Shown one piece after another: positions 12,815-24,800 of a DNA stretch of 64,000 bases; positions within the stretch are counted from its first letter, which is position 1, and each line of letters starts with the position of its first letter. The notes below the pieces were generated by a model. The model was not told where the DNA came from. It made no database searches and saw nothing but the letters and a program-made list of their open reading frames with translations. Source of the DNA: Tribonema minus (taxonomy: Eukaryota; Sar; Xanthophyceae; Tribonematales; Tribonemataceae); contig JAFCMP010000212.1 of NCBI GenBank assembly GCA_017506865.1, forward strand, positions 930,001-994,000, read 5' to 3'. A program made the translations under genes and the position numbers.

Positions 12815-14089
12815 AAGTATGTTGGTTTTCTCTCACATGGTGCACCCTGCGAAGCGCCTAGTATATAACATGTGTTGATTTACTTTTGAATGACCTTGAC
12901 CTTGCTGACTTGCGAGTTTACTTGCGCAAGCTTGCGAGCCTTGACTAAAGTTCAACGCAGAACCCTAATCCTAACCCTCACATTTGAGAGGGCATGTACC
13001 ATTAAATATAAATAAACTCTAAAATCTGCTCTAGAGATCACCTAGGATCTTCGCATGATGCGCATGGGGCTAGGAGCAAGCTGCCAGTGAGCTTTAGGGT
13101 TAAGAAATAGGGCTACATAAATCAGAAAGTATCCCAAACCCCCGGGCCTCCGTGTATCACAATTACTGAAGTTGTGCAACGATGCGCCCAGGCTGGCGCA
13201 GCTGGTAGCAGTTGCGCTTATGAGCAGTTGCACTTGACTGCCGGCGCAAACCTGAACTATTACTCCTGGACCAATATCGCCAAAGCTGTTAACATTTCCT
13301 TAAAACGAGGCGCTCGTCCTCGGCCTTGGGGCACCAGAGGTTGCAAGAGGCATCATCTCACCAACTTGCACTGCAGGGCCTGGCACCGCTGCTGCTCAAA
13401 GCTGAGAAGCAGCAGAAAGCCCGACGGGGCTGGAGCAGGTGCAGAGCATACATGTGTCGCCACTGTTGTGCCATGCATGCATGTCTGTCTGTGGCGCACA
13501 TGCATGCTCAGAGGCTCACACAGTCTTTATATCTGATGCCAACTGAGGTATGTGAGGTGAGGGTAACTGCAGACAAGCCGTCGTAATCACAATGAAACGA
13601 TCGCAACTGTGGCATCAATTGTAATGCCCTCACACCTTGCCAACTATGAACATGGATGCTCTGTGCAGCCCATTTCTAAGCAGAAAGTACGGTGCTTATC
13701 TCAACTTGGGGCCCCATTCAGACCCACGTGCAACAGCCTGGGCCTGCGCTCAAAGACAGCTTGTGAGCTCTTTCAAAATATGCAGCACACCTCGTGACCT
13801 CCCCATTATTCGCCATGACGTCAACCGTCTGCGCTTTGCTCAATTCGCGGGTGCAGAGTGTGTCGTCGGCAGCAAGCGCACGCACATGCACTGTGAAATA
13901 AGTAGCAGCAGCGTGATGTTAACAATTGCTGATGGCACCGAACAGCCACGGCAGATGCAAGTCGGTTCTTCTCGCTGAAGTTCTCAGGGAGTAAGCCGAG
14001 TGGTCGCGCTATGTACACTGCGTTACACGCTCAATCTCATATGATCCACATGCCAACTTGATGAAGTTTGCTTGGTGGTTCGAACCTTG

Positions 14090-14404
14090 TCACCATGAAG
14101 TCTTGTGTGTAGCAGCGGCAACCTGCGCTGCAGCCATCGTCGTGGCGTCAGGTGCAGCCATCGCCATGGCATAAGCGGCAGGTGCAGCAGCTGCAGCAGC
14201 TGCGCCTGCCTGTGAGAAATCTTCGGGCCTTCCGGAAGCGTTGTCACCGTGGTGACGCGCCTTAGTTGAGGAGCCAGACCAGCGCGAGGTGGAGCCGCAG
14301 GCTAGAGCAGGAGCAGTGATAGGGCAGCTGAGCCTGAATTTCAGTACGTACAGGCGGGTGGAGTATTGGCATCCTCGGTCAAGCAAGGCAAGAGATAAAC
14401 GCAT
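14090..14404 (-). other. Ala-rich open frame, doubtful gene or exon
   Basis: An ATG-initiated 104-codon frame whose second half is Ala/Met-rich (GAAAAAAPAAYAMAMAAP). A CACAG acceptor-like site lies just before the Ala-rich part, so it might be an exon. It may equally be a chance frame in GCAGCTGCAGC-type repeats. No family recognised. Confidence 0.2.
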
Positions 14405-14809
14405 GCAAACAATAATCTCCTTCGTGACTGTATGTGACTATGTGCTGTCACAGGTGTCTGCAGATGCTGCGGCAGCCGCCAACACTGTTGATACATCACT
14501 CTTGGGAGCACTAATCTGGCAGCGCCGATGTTGGCGTACTGAGGGCAAAGTTAGAGATGTGGTGTATCTCCGACGAGTCCATCTCGTGCGAGCCTGCCCT
14601 GTGTAGGGGGCCAGACGGCATCTGACCGTAACGTTCGGCAGCATGAGCTGGCGGCGCGCACGAGCTATGAGCCCGCAAAGACAATTCATATGATTGAGTA
14701 CCGTCGTTCCCGAATGAAGAGTGGGTATTGTCAGAGCTATTTGTAATCAGATTCATTACACTGCCACGGCTGTCAGGCTTGTCTTACTCACATTAAATCA
14801 GAGCTTGAG

Positions 14810-14890
14810 CCAATCGAGAGGGCGGCGGTTATGACTGTAACCATAATGAGCCAATTGAGTGGGCGGCGGTTATGAAAGTAACCATGATGG
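14810..14890 (+). promoter_or_regulatory. Tandem CCAAT-containing duplication
   Basis: Two copies about 41 bp long and about 45 bp apart of GAGCCAAT(C/T)GAG(A/T)GGGCGGCGGTTATGA, then AGTAACC-type sequence. CCAAT and GGGCGG are classic promoter motifs. It is about 1 kb upstream of the calmodulin-like ATG. The regulatory role is inferred from composition only. Confidence 0.3.
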
Positions 14891-15581
14891 TGGGCGGGAG
14901 CTATTGGACGCAGTGTACACGAGTTGCATAAGTGAGTCTATTAGTGGCAGCATCCCGCACTTGTTGCCGTTTACCACGCTCTCAGTAACCCTACTGTAGG
15001 TGGGTGCATTTGCCTAGCAGATACTATCATGTATCATACGCCGATGGCCAGAAAGGAGCTTCACGATTATGCATTGGACGCTCAATTTGCCAGGCATGTT
15101 GTGGGCCATTGTGTCTGTGTATTCATTGACCATTCATTCGAAAAACCATGGTACAAGCTTTTGACATGGTGTCATGGCGCTAGACAAAAGAAAAGCTGTT
15201 GATGTGCTTCATGACACCTGTGCAAGCTCTCAGTTCTTCGGGCCTTCCTTGCTGCTGCTATGGTCACGAGTGTCTGAGCTGAGGAATGTAGGTGTCTTGG
15301 ATCACGTGACGCAATGTTCGCTCACTGTACATCACGCAGTTTTCTGCATCCCGGTGTACACGAATCTCGTGCACCTATGTATTCGTAATGAAAGTCATGG
15401 GCACATGGCCTCTGCACGTGCCTAATTGAGCCAATGACCATGATGTCTGAGGTTTTTGTCCTCGAATCGGAGGTTGAAGCAGGGTCTTGCGCATGCAGGC
15501 ATCGCACATGCTGCAGGCTTCTTTCTTGCCTCGTTCCAATCTACCATGCGCAAAAGCGTAGGGCTCGCACCTCCTGGCCTA

Positions 15582-15860
15582 ACTCTTACCCTAAACCCTA
15601 ACCGCTGACCCCAAATCCTGGCTGCTTCTTGGACAGGCATCCTGCCCTAACCCCAACCCTCATCCTAAACCCTAACCCCTGACGCCAGATCCCGGCTGCT
15701 TCTTGACAGGCATCCTGGTCTAACTCTAAACCTAACCCTAACCCCTAAACCCCAAATCCTGGTTGCTCATGGACAGGCATCCTGGCTCAACCCTAATCCT
15801 GACCCGTAAACCCTAACCCCGAACCCCAACCCTGGCTGCCGCTCAAACAGGCATCAGGCC
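15582..15860 (+). repeat. Four tandem telomere-like/acceptor-like units directly upstream of the calmodulin-like ATG
   Basis: Units of about 70-75 bp each combine CCCTAAACCCTAACCCC-type sequence with CTGGCTGCTTCTTGGACAGG followed by CATCCTG. The last copy runs (C)AACAGGCATCAGGCC straight into ATGG at 15861. The repeated pyrimidine-rich ...ACAG then GCATC resembles a 3' splice site, so the array may be copies of a 5'-UTR intron acceptor. Confidence 0.65.
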
Positions 15861-18800
15861 ATGGCCGCGTTCACTGCTAGTTCGGAGATGCGAGAGCTGA
15901 CGCAGGAGGAACTGGATGACTACAAGGAAGCGTTTGACAACTTCGACAAGGTGCGCTGCGACCACAGCAGCATGATTAACCCTAAACCTATCCCCAACTG
16001 GTGACGCACGTACAAATTATTCGTGTTTTGTACCAGTGCTCTGAAGCAAGAGTGCATCAAGTGGATGACTACAACTTAGCGTTTGACAACTTCGATAAGG
16101 TGCGTTGCGACGACAGCAGCGTAAGTTGCTCTGGAAGAGCTGAAGACACACGCACGAATTGTATACTTGAAGTACGTTTTTGAACAGAACTGTCACTTGG
16201 TCCTGGGTTCTCCAGAGGTAAGAGTACATCAATTGGGTGACCACATCAGTTGAATGACCACAAAAAAGCACTGACAACTTCGACAAGGTGGGCTGCTTGA
16301 TGGCACTGTAGGTCGTCTTGCAACAGCACCGTATTGCAACAGCACCGGCAGGTGAGGTTGATGTTGATGTTGAAGTTGCACCAGTGCTGCACACAAAGCA
16401 CTTGGTTATATTGTTGATTGGAACCTCAAAAGGCTAACAGGCGCGGATGATGGTCATGTCCCATGACGCTAGCCTTCACAACTGTTTTGTGAGTGATGTC
16501 TTTGGGCGTTTGTTTGAAAGCAGCCATGGGACTGGTCATCTCATATGTACGGGTACCACAAAAGACATCACCGTGCTGCTGATGATGTTAAGCATGACTG
16601 CGGCACGGTAGTTCATCAGATCTTTCTGAATGTCGCATATGATCCACACCGTTAACTTACAGTACCTAGGTTGCAGTGCTGTGTGGAAAACCCTCTGGAG
16701 CGGTGGAGTTTAGGGTCCTCAGAATAAGGGATAGGGGTGAGGGTGAGGTTCAGGATTAGGGTTAGGGTTAGGGTTAGGGTTGGGTTAGGGTTAGGGGTAG
16801 GGGTAGGGTTAGGATTAGGGTTAGGTTGAGGTTGGGGTTAGGTTTACACCCGCTGCACCCGCGCACGTAAGAGCGCACCTACTGGGTATCTGGCATACTA
16901 TCTGCTGGCCGTCATCACTGCGCTCAATGGCTGTGCTCACATGCCACTCGTGCAACAGTGCTGAGAGTCCATCCCACATTCAAGACTACACATGGTTGTC
17001 ATCGCTTAACGTTGGCGCGGGATGGCAACGGCGAGATAGACGAGACAGAGCTGCGTGCCTCAGAAACAGAACTGTGTGCCTCAAACCATGGCCAGGCATT
17101 GCTGATGATGCCGGTGCGGTTTCGATCTATGCTGCAGGATGGCAATGGCGAGATAGACGAGACAGAGCTGTGCGCCTCAAATCGTGGCCGGGCATTGCTG
17201 ATGATTCTGTGATTTTGATCAATGCTGCAGGATGGCAACGGCGAGATAGACGAGATAGAGCTGTCCACCGTGATGCGCTCGCTGGGCTACAACCCCACCG
17301 ACGAGCAGCTGCACGACATGATGCTCAACATCGACCTCGATGGCAACGGTAAGCATACCTACATACCCCCTGTTAGTAAGAAATAAGTTGTTTGCTTGTT
17401 TTTTGCTGAGACGTGTCTCCAAAGAGCAGCTGCACGCCATGATGCTCAACATCTACCCCGATGGCAATGGTAAGCATACCTACATACCCCCTGTAAGTAG
17501 AAATAAGTAAGTTTTCATGCTTGTTTTTTGCTAAGGCGTGTCTCCAACGAGCAGCTGCACGACATGAGACCAAGTTGTTGCTTAACTGTTGCTGAGATGT
17601 AGACAACATCGACCTCGATGGCAACGGTAAGCCTACCTACATACCCCCTGTCATTTCCAACAAAGAGAAAGTTGTTGCTTAAAAGTGTTGCTGAGACGTG
17701 TCTGCAATTGCTGTCATTATATATTCTATGGCTCACCCCCTCCGGAGCACCCAATATATGCACGTGTTGAGTGAACCGGGGTGCGCGCTGGTTGACGATG
17801 CGTACGCACCTGCATCGTGGCAGTCATGTCGTGTGGCAGTGGTTTGGTGCCAACTGCATCGTGCCTGCCGTGCAGAGGGGGGGCAGTGGTCCATAAAGTA
17901 TACAGTTTGTATCCCCTTTAGCCATGTATCGGAGACAGGTACCCTCGCAGCGGTTGCCCCCATACCTCAGGCAGTGCAGGATGGGCAAGTGCGAGCATGT
18001 CGTGTGTTCGTTACAACACGGAACCGGAACGGTGCTGCGAGCGGTGATTTGGTGCTGCCCTCTGCAACTTGGATCTCAAATGCAGGGGTAGAGATGGGGT
18101 TACTGGCTGCCTTGTATTGTCAGCTGAAGCGCACTTGAGTCACAATGGCCAATGCTGCTTGTGTGGATGCTCGCTGCTGTATGAACTCGATGAACAGCAG
18201 ATGCAGCGCTGCCAACATGACTCTCCGCTTGAAGTTGTACCAACTTGAACTTTCAGGAGAAGTTGAACTTAACAACTTTCGACGGGCTTGACAGTGAGCC
18301 TTAGGGCCTCTTTACCAATATGTACGGTACACGTTGTGCCTCACGGGTCCTGTGTCTGTGCTTGACAGCCCTCTCTGCCTGCTCGCTACGCACACCTTCG
18401 GCGACTTGCACTGACAAGTGTGAGTATATGGGTGTTCACAACATGCATGTAGGTTCTAGTAGCAAGCTGGGCATCCACCACCTGAGCTTTTTCGCGCCCT
18501 TGGCGGGAGTTGATGAAAAATGCGCCATTGATTGCACCATGCGCCCTCCACTTTTGGTACTGCACGCTAGTCACTGCCTGGTTGTACATACATACTGTGC
18601 TCAGTGCTCAGATGCAGTGCTCATCGTGTGCCGCTGTTGCTGCTCTCTGCCACTCTACGGTGCGCATGCACTGGCTACATCGTGAAACTTTCAGGCGCCA
18701 TTTCGCTTAAAGGTGCGTCAAACCCTGACTTGTGGTTTGGGACTTGTGATGTGACTTGTGCCTTGTGCTTCACCCATGACTTGTGATCTGACTTGTGACT

Positions 18801-21800
18801 TGTGGCCTGACTTGGGAATGGAGTTTTGACTTGACTTGTGCGGCGCAGTCACCAAGTCTGACGCAGTGTGCCAGTGCTCGCATTGTGCACGCTGTTGCGC
18901 CTGAGGTCGGTCGCATACCATAACGCAAGCAAAAACTGCACAGCGCATCCGCGACAGGAAAACGCTGGTGTTGTAGCGCATGTCAAAAACTTGGGTCGTA
19001 GTCCCATGTGTCTTGCCAGTTGCACTAATTGGCTCATGTCAAACGCTTGGGCCGTAGGCCATGTGACTTGCGATACTTGGCTGTGCGCCAGAGGCCGTAG
19101 CACAGATGACTTTTAGTGACTGAATAACTGGCCTTGCAGCCATGACGTTATAGCAGGAGGACCTCCTTCGAAGCATTGTGTTCAAGAGGCACATTGCCCC
19201 TTGTCATGCGTAGTATAAGATGGCCATGCCTGCGGGGCATCAACGTCATAGCAGGAGGACCTCCTTTACAGCTTTGGTTTCAAGAGGCACATTGCCCCTT
19301 GTCAATGCGTAGTGTAAAAAGGCCATGGCTGTATGGCGAGTAGTGCGACTTCCACCAGTCTGCCAGAGCCTTGTCACTATTATGGTCTCTCAACGCGTGT
19401 GCGATGACTCTACAACTTGGCAGGTTCTTCTCATGCTGTCATGCTGCAAGAAGAAATTCATTGCTGGTGTGCGCCAAGTGAAATGACATGAACACTGGCA
19501 CAGTAGCTTTGAATCAGTGGTCATGTCTACTGCACGCGACTCATGCAATCCAGTTTTCAGCCTCACTATGGCGCTCCCAGTTTTGCAAGCAGTTGCAGCT
19601 GGTGCGCAATGCGTACATACTCAAATGTGAGCGGCTGTCGTCTTGTGCGATGGAGGCAACTGAAAAGCAGCGGTAGATACAAATGTAGCGGTAGATACAA
19701 GTGTGTTTGAGGGGACCATCAGAGGTGTGTCAGACGGCGGCTGGAATGTTACAGCATACTTGAACTATACTTCGATGTATGTAACGTGAGTCACCCATTG
19801 CAGCGTTGACTGTGGTGATCAGCGTTGATGCCAAATTGCTGTCATGGCAGCGCCCTGAGAAAGATCCCCCTAAGGGATCCCCCTGCTGTAACACCAGTCC
19901 ATACATATGCTTTTCTTCTGGCGATCAGGCGAGCTTCACCTTTGAGTGTTTGCGACTCGTGCTCGCTGCCCTCAGAGTTTGTGACGATGATGCGCAAGCG
20001 TAGGGTGGAGATGGACTTTGAGCCTCACCTGTTGCAACTGGTGCTCGCTGCCCTCAGAGTTTGTGAGCCTTACCTGTTGAGTGTGTGCGACTTGCGCTCG
20101 CTGCCCTCAGAGTTTGTGACGATGATGCGCAAGTGCGAAGTGGAGACGGACTTTGACAGGGAGGTCCGCGAAGCATTTCAGGTAGGGTACTTGTAGGGTT
20201 GCACAAAAGCGTATTTTGAAGTTGATTCCTGAGTTCAAGTGCCCCCTTTGTGCTGACCTGCCGGTGCCACAGTGTATGCTAGGAACTGAGCAGACTCACC
20301 ATATGCTCTTCAAATACGCCCTTCGCGCAGCATGGTATCATATTTTGACAGAGAGGTCCGCGAAGCGTTTCAGGTACAGTAGGGGTGCTCCCCTGGGACT
20401 GCCCCTCTATAGCTCGCGATATACGATGCAGTCTACCTTGACTTACCAGGGGTTGAAAAGGGGAGGGGAGGGGCCCACGGAACGCTCGCGCTAATACGGT
20501 CAAAACATGGCATTGAACACACATGGTCCGCGAACATTTCAGGTGGGGTGCTTGTCCCCTGGGACTCCTCCCCTGGGACTCCCCTCTACATACCTCCCTA
20601 GACTATAGCCTCATGTACAGTATGTGGCCTACCATAACCTATGTACCAGGGAAGTCCGCGAAGCACTTGAGGTACAGTGAGGCGGACAAAGTTCTCCTCG
20701 AAACCCATATCTAGTAGATAGCGCATGTGCTGCACGTTTTGGTACAGCACATGTGTACATGAGGTGCATATGTTGTTGTCATAGGGTTTCCGCCCCTCAA
20801 GCGGAAGTAAATGAAGTACAGCAGGGGTGCTTCTCCACATGCCCCCCTATAGCCTACCGTATGGGGTCTTGTCCCCAAAGACTCAACCTCTACACGCCCC
20901 CTATAGCCTACCATATGCGATGGCCTGACGCAACCAACCAGGGAAGAGGGCAGGGGAACAGGGGATAAGTGGAGTGCTTGCGCAATTTGCACGAATGCGG
21001 TAGCAACCTTGCATATGAGCACACCCAAGATCCCTCTTACTTGTTGAAGGTACTCTACAAGGTCAATGTTTGAGACGACCATTGGAGCAATCAGGTTGTC
21101 CAATTGAGCTATGCGAGGCCGCCCCCGGCTAGCAAGGATGAAAAACGGCTAGCGCTTTTACATTCCCAAGAAGGTCTCTCGACAACATCCAGCTCACTCA
21201 ATCCCCCCCCCCCCCATACTTTGCATGCACCTGAGCACCCTACCTCTGACCATCACCCTGAGTATTGCACATGGAGAGCCAGCATCATGACGATCAGAGT
21301 CACATGCATTAGTTGCGACCATGCTGAGATTCACTCAGTCGCCGCCCATCGTCTGCTAAGATAGACCTCAAGTTTTGATTTGTGCCAGTCACGTAGGCTA
21401 ATTATGCTCTGTTGACCGAAGGCTTGACTGGGCACCTGAACAGCCCTGATTGCCCAGTCTCAGACTGCTTATTGGCACCCTGGAGCGGTCTGGTGGTGCG
21501 CAAGTAGAAGTCCAACTTCATTTTCAACATCAACCTGAATGTTGAGTTTGTTCAACTGCAAGTTGCGCACGGGCGTCACATGCAAGCCGCATGGCGTGCG
21601 ATGGGACGCCGTTGGTCTGGCCACTGTGTAGTTGTAATGTGCAGATTTCATGCACTGCAAAGTACTTCTGTGGCATGCGCTAACGCCGGCAAAGATTTGC
21701 AAGGTTTTTTGGTGATGCCACGTGTAGCCACACAAAAGCCAGCACAGGTACTGATCACACTTTCTGCAGCGGTGCTGGTTACACAACAGCATCGATGCAC

Positions 21801-24800
21801 CATGGCACTATCTGTGGCGAAGGGAGCAAACAACTCCATCCACTGCGCAGCAAGCGCACCGCTGAATGCTACAGTCGGCGCCTACATCACACAAAACCGC
21901 CAACACCTCAATCTGCTGCCTTGTGCACAACGGCGACAGGTGTTTGATCGGGATGGCTCAGGCGCCATCGATAGTCATCTCACTGCCCGCAGCAGTGCTA
22001 ACGACAACAACGGCAATGTTGCACCATGGTACTATTTGCAGCAATGAGGGCAGAATCCCTCCACCGCTGTGCAGCAAGCACAGCACCCAAGCTACAGTAG
22101 GCGCCTGCGTCGCATCCTCAGCGCATGAAACCATCTGCTGATGCATTCACTGAATGGCGACAGGTGTTTGATCGCGATGGCTCAGGTGCCATCGATAAAG
22201 CGGAGCTCACCGTGATCATGAAGGCAAGTGAATGAAACAACTATTGTTTGAAGCTGTGTGACAGAGATACTGTGTGCGTGCACGCATGCTGCCACTGCAG
22301 CAGACCTCTGCAAACACACAATGGCTTCAAGAAGTTCAAGTTGCAGTTGTGCATCTCTCATGTTATTTGGGCTGGCACCCTCTGTTGCTGACGTATGCTC
22401 CACAGCTGGACTTGAGCGTAGCACCTTAGGGTAAGGGTGACGGTTAGGGTTATCATCTGAAATCTGCGCCACTCACACCCACCTGCAGGATTGCTAGCAC
22501 TATTGGAACACTATAGGTATATGGCACTGCCGTGAATGCAAACCTGGGGTCCGGTCATTTGTACGTTGTGCGAAGCGCTGCACATTCTGTCTTGAGTTGC
22601 CAGGCTGGTCAGCTTGCTTGGGCCACACGCCAGCATATTTGCTCCAGCATACCAACGAATGTCTGCGATGGCTCGACGAGTACTCATCTAGCTGATGCAT
22701 GTTGAAGTATGCAGGCAGAAACACCTATTTGTTGAAGTGGTAGCTTTGCGTTTCTTGGAATGTGGGCAGGGAGGCACAATGCTGCTACGAGCATGGAGGC
22801 TTGTGATCATTGCTTGACGCAGCATCATTGCACTCCAACGGGCAGCTGTGCCTGAATATTAGCAGGGCAGTATGCTACACTCACCAATCAGTTTGACTGT
22901 TTGGTGGTACACCGCCATTGCGCTGGAATGCACACTACTCTAGGCGGTTGGTGCTGTTCTGGGGGTTCTGCGGCTCTGGGCTATGTAATGAGGAACATCA
23001 AGGAAGAACTTTCTTGGACGAATTCATAGGGTTACGTTGAACCGCATCTGACTGTTTAAAAAGAAATACTTGACATTCTTGTTTCAAGTACCCTCTCATA
23101 CTTAACAAGTACAGGGCTGCGGCGGCGGCGTTTGAGTGGTTGTCGTTGCGACACTTTCAGACTGTCATACGACATGTAGATTCTTTACAGCTAGATGCCA
23201 ATCATCTGGGCTTTTTCGCGCTTTGAGCGAGAATTAATAAAAAGTACAGGGCTGCTCAATCAAAGGTACAGGCGGTCAGCATGTCTCATCATGGTGTCCG
23301 TCGCTTCCTGCCTGTGTTGCTTGCAGGGCCTTGGGGCAAACCTCAGGTACGGTAAAGCGGGCGCGGATATGATGTCTGGACGCCAGATGCGCGCATTTCG
23401 TGTGCCACAATTTGCACGCGATCTATAGTAGTACTTCTACAAATACTTCAAGTTGCAGTGGAGAGTGCGTATGTGTGCACCAAAGGCGCAAGGCTAACTC
23501 TTAAGTGAGGCTGGCATGCTTTGAGCATGGGAATGAGCTTGTCAAGATCTGACAATTGACCAATCAAAGTAGGCCCGCAGTATGTTAGATGCCGCGTGTA
23601 GGCGCAAGGATGCAAGCAACATGCGGCATCCAGGGGCGCTTCTCAAGAATCGACTGCCAGCGAGCGCTGCAGTGGTAACGTGCCCTAATATTAGCCAACT
23701 CTGACCTGAACAGTAGACGCGCTGCCATTCGGCACTTAGCAGCGTGAGGTACAACAGGAGGACCCCGAGATGCCATTTGGCGGCGGCGGCGTTTGAGTGG
23801 TTGTCGTTGCGACACTTTCAGACTGTCATGCGACATGTAGATTCCTTACAGCTAGATGCCAATCATCTGGGCTTTTTCGCGCCCTGAGCGAGAATTAATA
23901 AAAAGTACAACAGGCAGTGCATCCAGGGGGCAACCTGTGGAGGCTTATATATGTGATAGAAGTATATTTGTAAATGTTGAGTTCTATGTGATTATGTATT
24001 TATGTAGTTCCTATGGCAGTGACCAGCCTCAGTCAGCTTTGAAGCACGCAGAAGTACGCTCGTGTACACGGCGGAACATATCGACATGTTCCAATTTTCA
24101 CCAGCGCAGATGCTGCAACGGTCCATCAAGCAACAGTTCATCAAACTTGGCATGGTGCCTTTACTACCTCAACTACCTACTTGGCCTATCATGTCAATTT
24201 GTAATTTAGTCACATCATCTATATCAACTATCATGTCAATTTGTACCATAGTACTGCGACCACTGGCTTATCACGTTACGTGTGAACACAGCGTTCGAGC
24301 TGTTGCGCATAATGGCAGCGCTCAGTTGGGGTAACTCATGTAGAAGTGGTAGTCATTTCGCACCGCTTTGCTTGTGCGTCTACCATGATGAACGAGGATT
24401 AAATGCTGGCTGGGGTTAGGGTCAGGGTTGAGGTTAGGGTCAGGATTAGGGTTAAGGGTTAGGTTTAGGGTTAGGATTAGGGCTAGCACGTGCCGCTCTG
24501 CTGTTGAGCAGACTTGGTTTAGCAGCAGAGCACGGGAGCTGATCTGTGAAGTAGCTGCACGCAGCAGAAGATGGCGTACACTTGAGGCTGCTGCGCTGAG
24601 AGTCGGTGCAAGGCCTGTGGAAACCCTGTTGCTGTCGTGATGCCACCATAGGGGCAGTTGGGACAACTCGGATATCTACCGTAATCAGCAGCAAACAAGG
24701 CATGCTACACTGCAGCTGCACTGCGCATTGATGTGTCTCTGTGTACCTGACAGGGCACAGCGTCAGACAGGAGAAAGCCTGTCCAGCGTACAGTGTGGAA

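Larger units (their letters stand above)
12257..15580. other. Divergent intergenic region between gene A and the calmodulin-like gene
   Basis: No convincing gene. It holds a SINE-like copy (12661-12814), short CCCTAA-type motifs (12960-12980), an Ala-rich open frame (14090-14404, minus) and a duplicated CCAAT-bearing segment (14810-14890). Promoters of the two divergent genes should lie here, but no clear TATA element was placed. Confidence 0.5.

Noticed and set aside
14070..14095. GGTTCGAACC as a tRNA box B
   Set aside because: No matching A box, acceptor stem or anticodon arm could be arranged around it.
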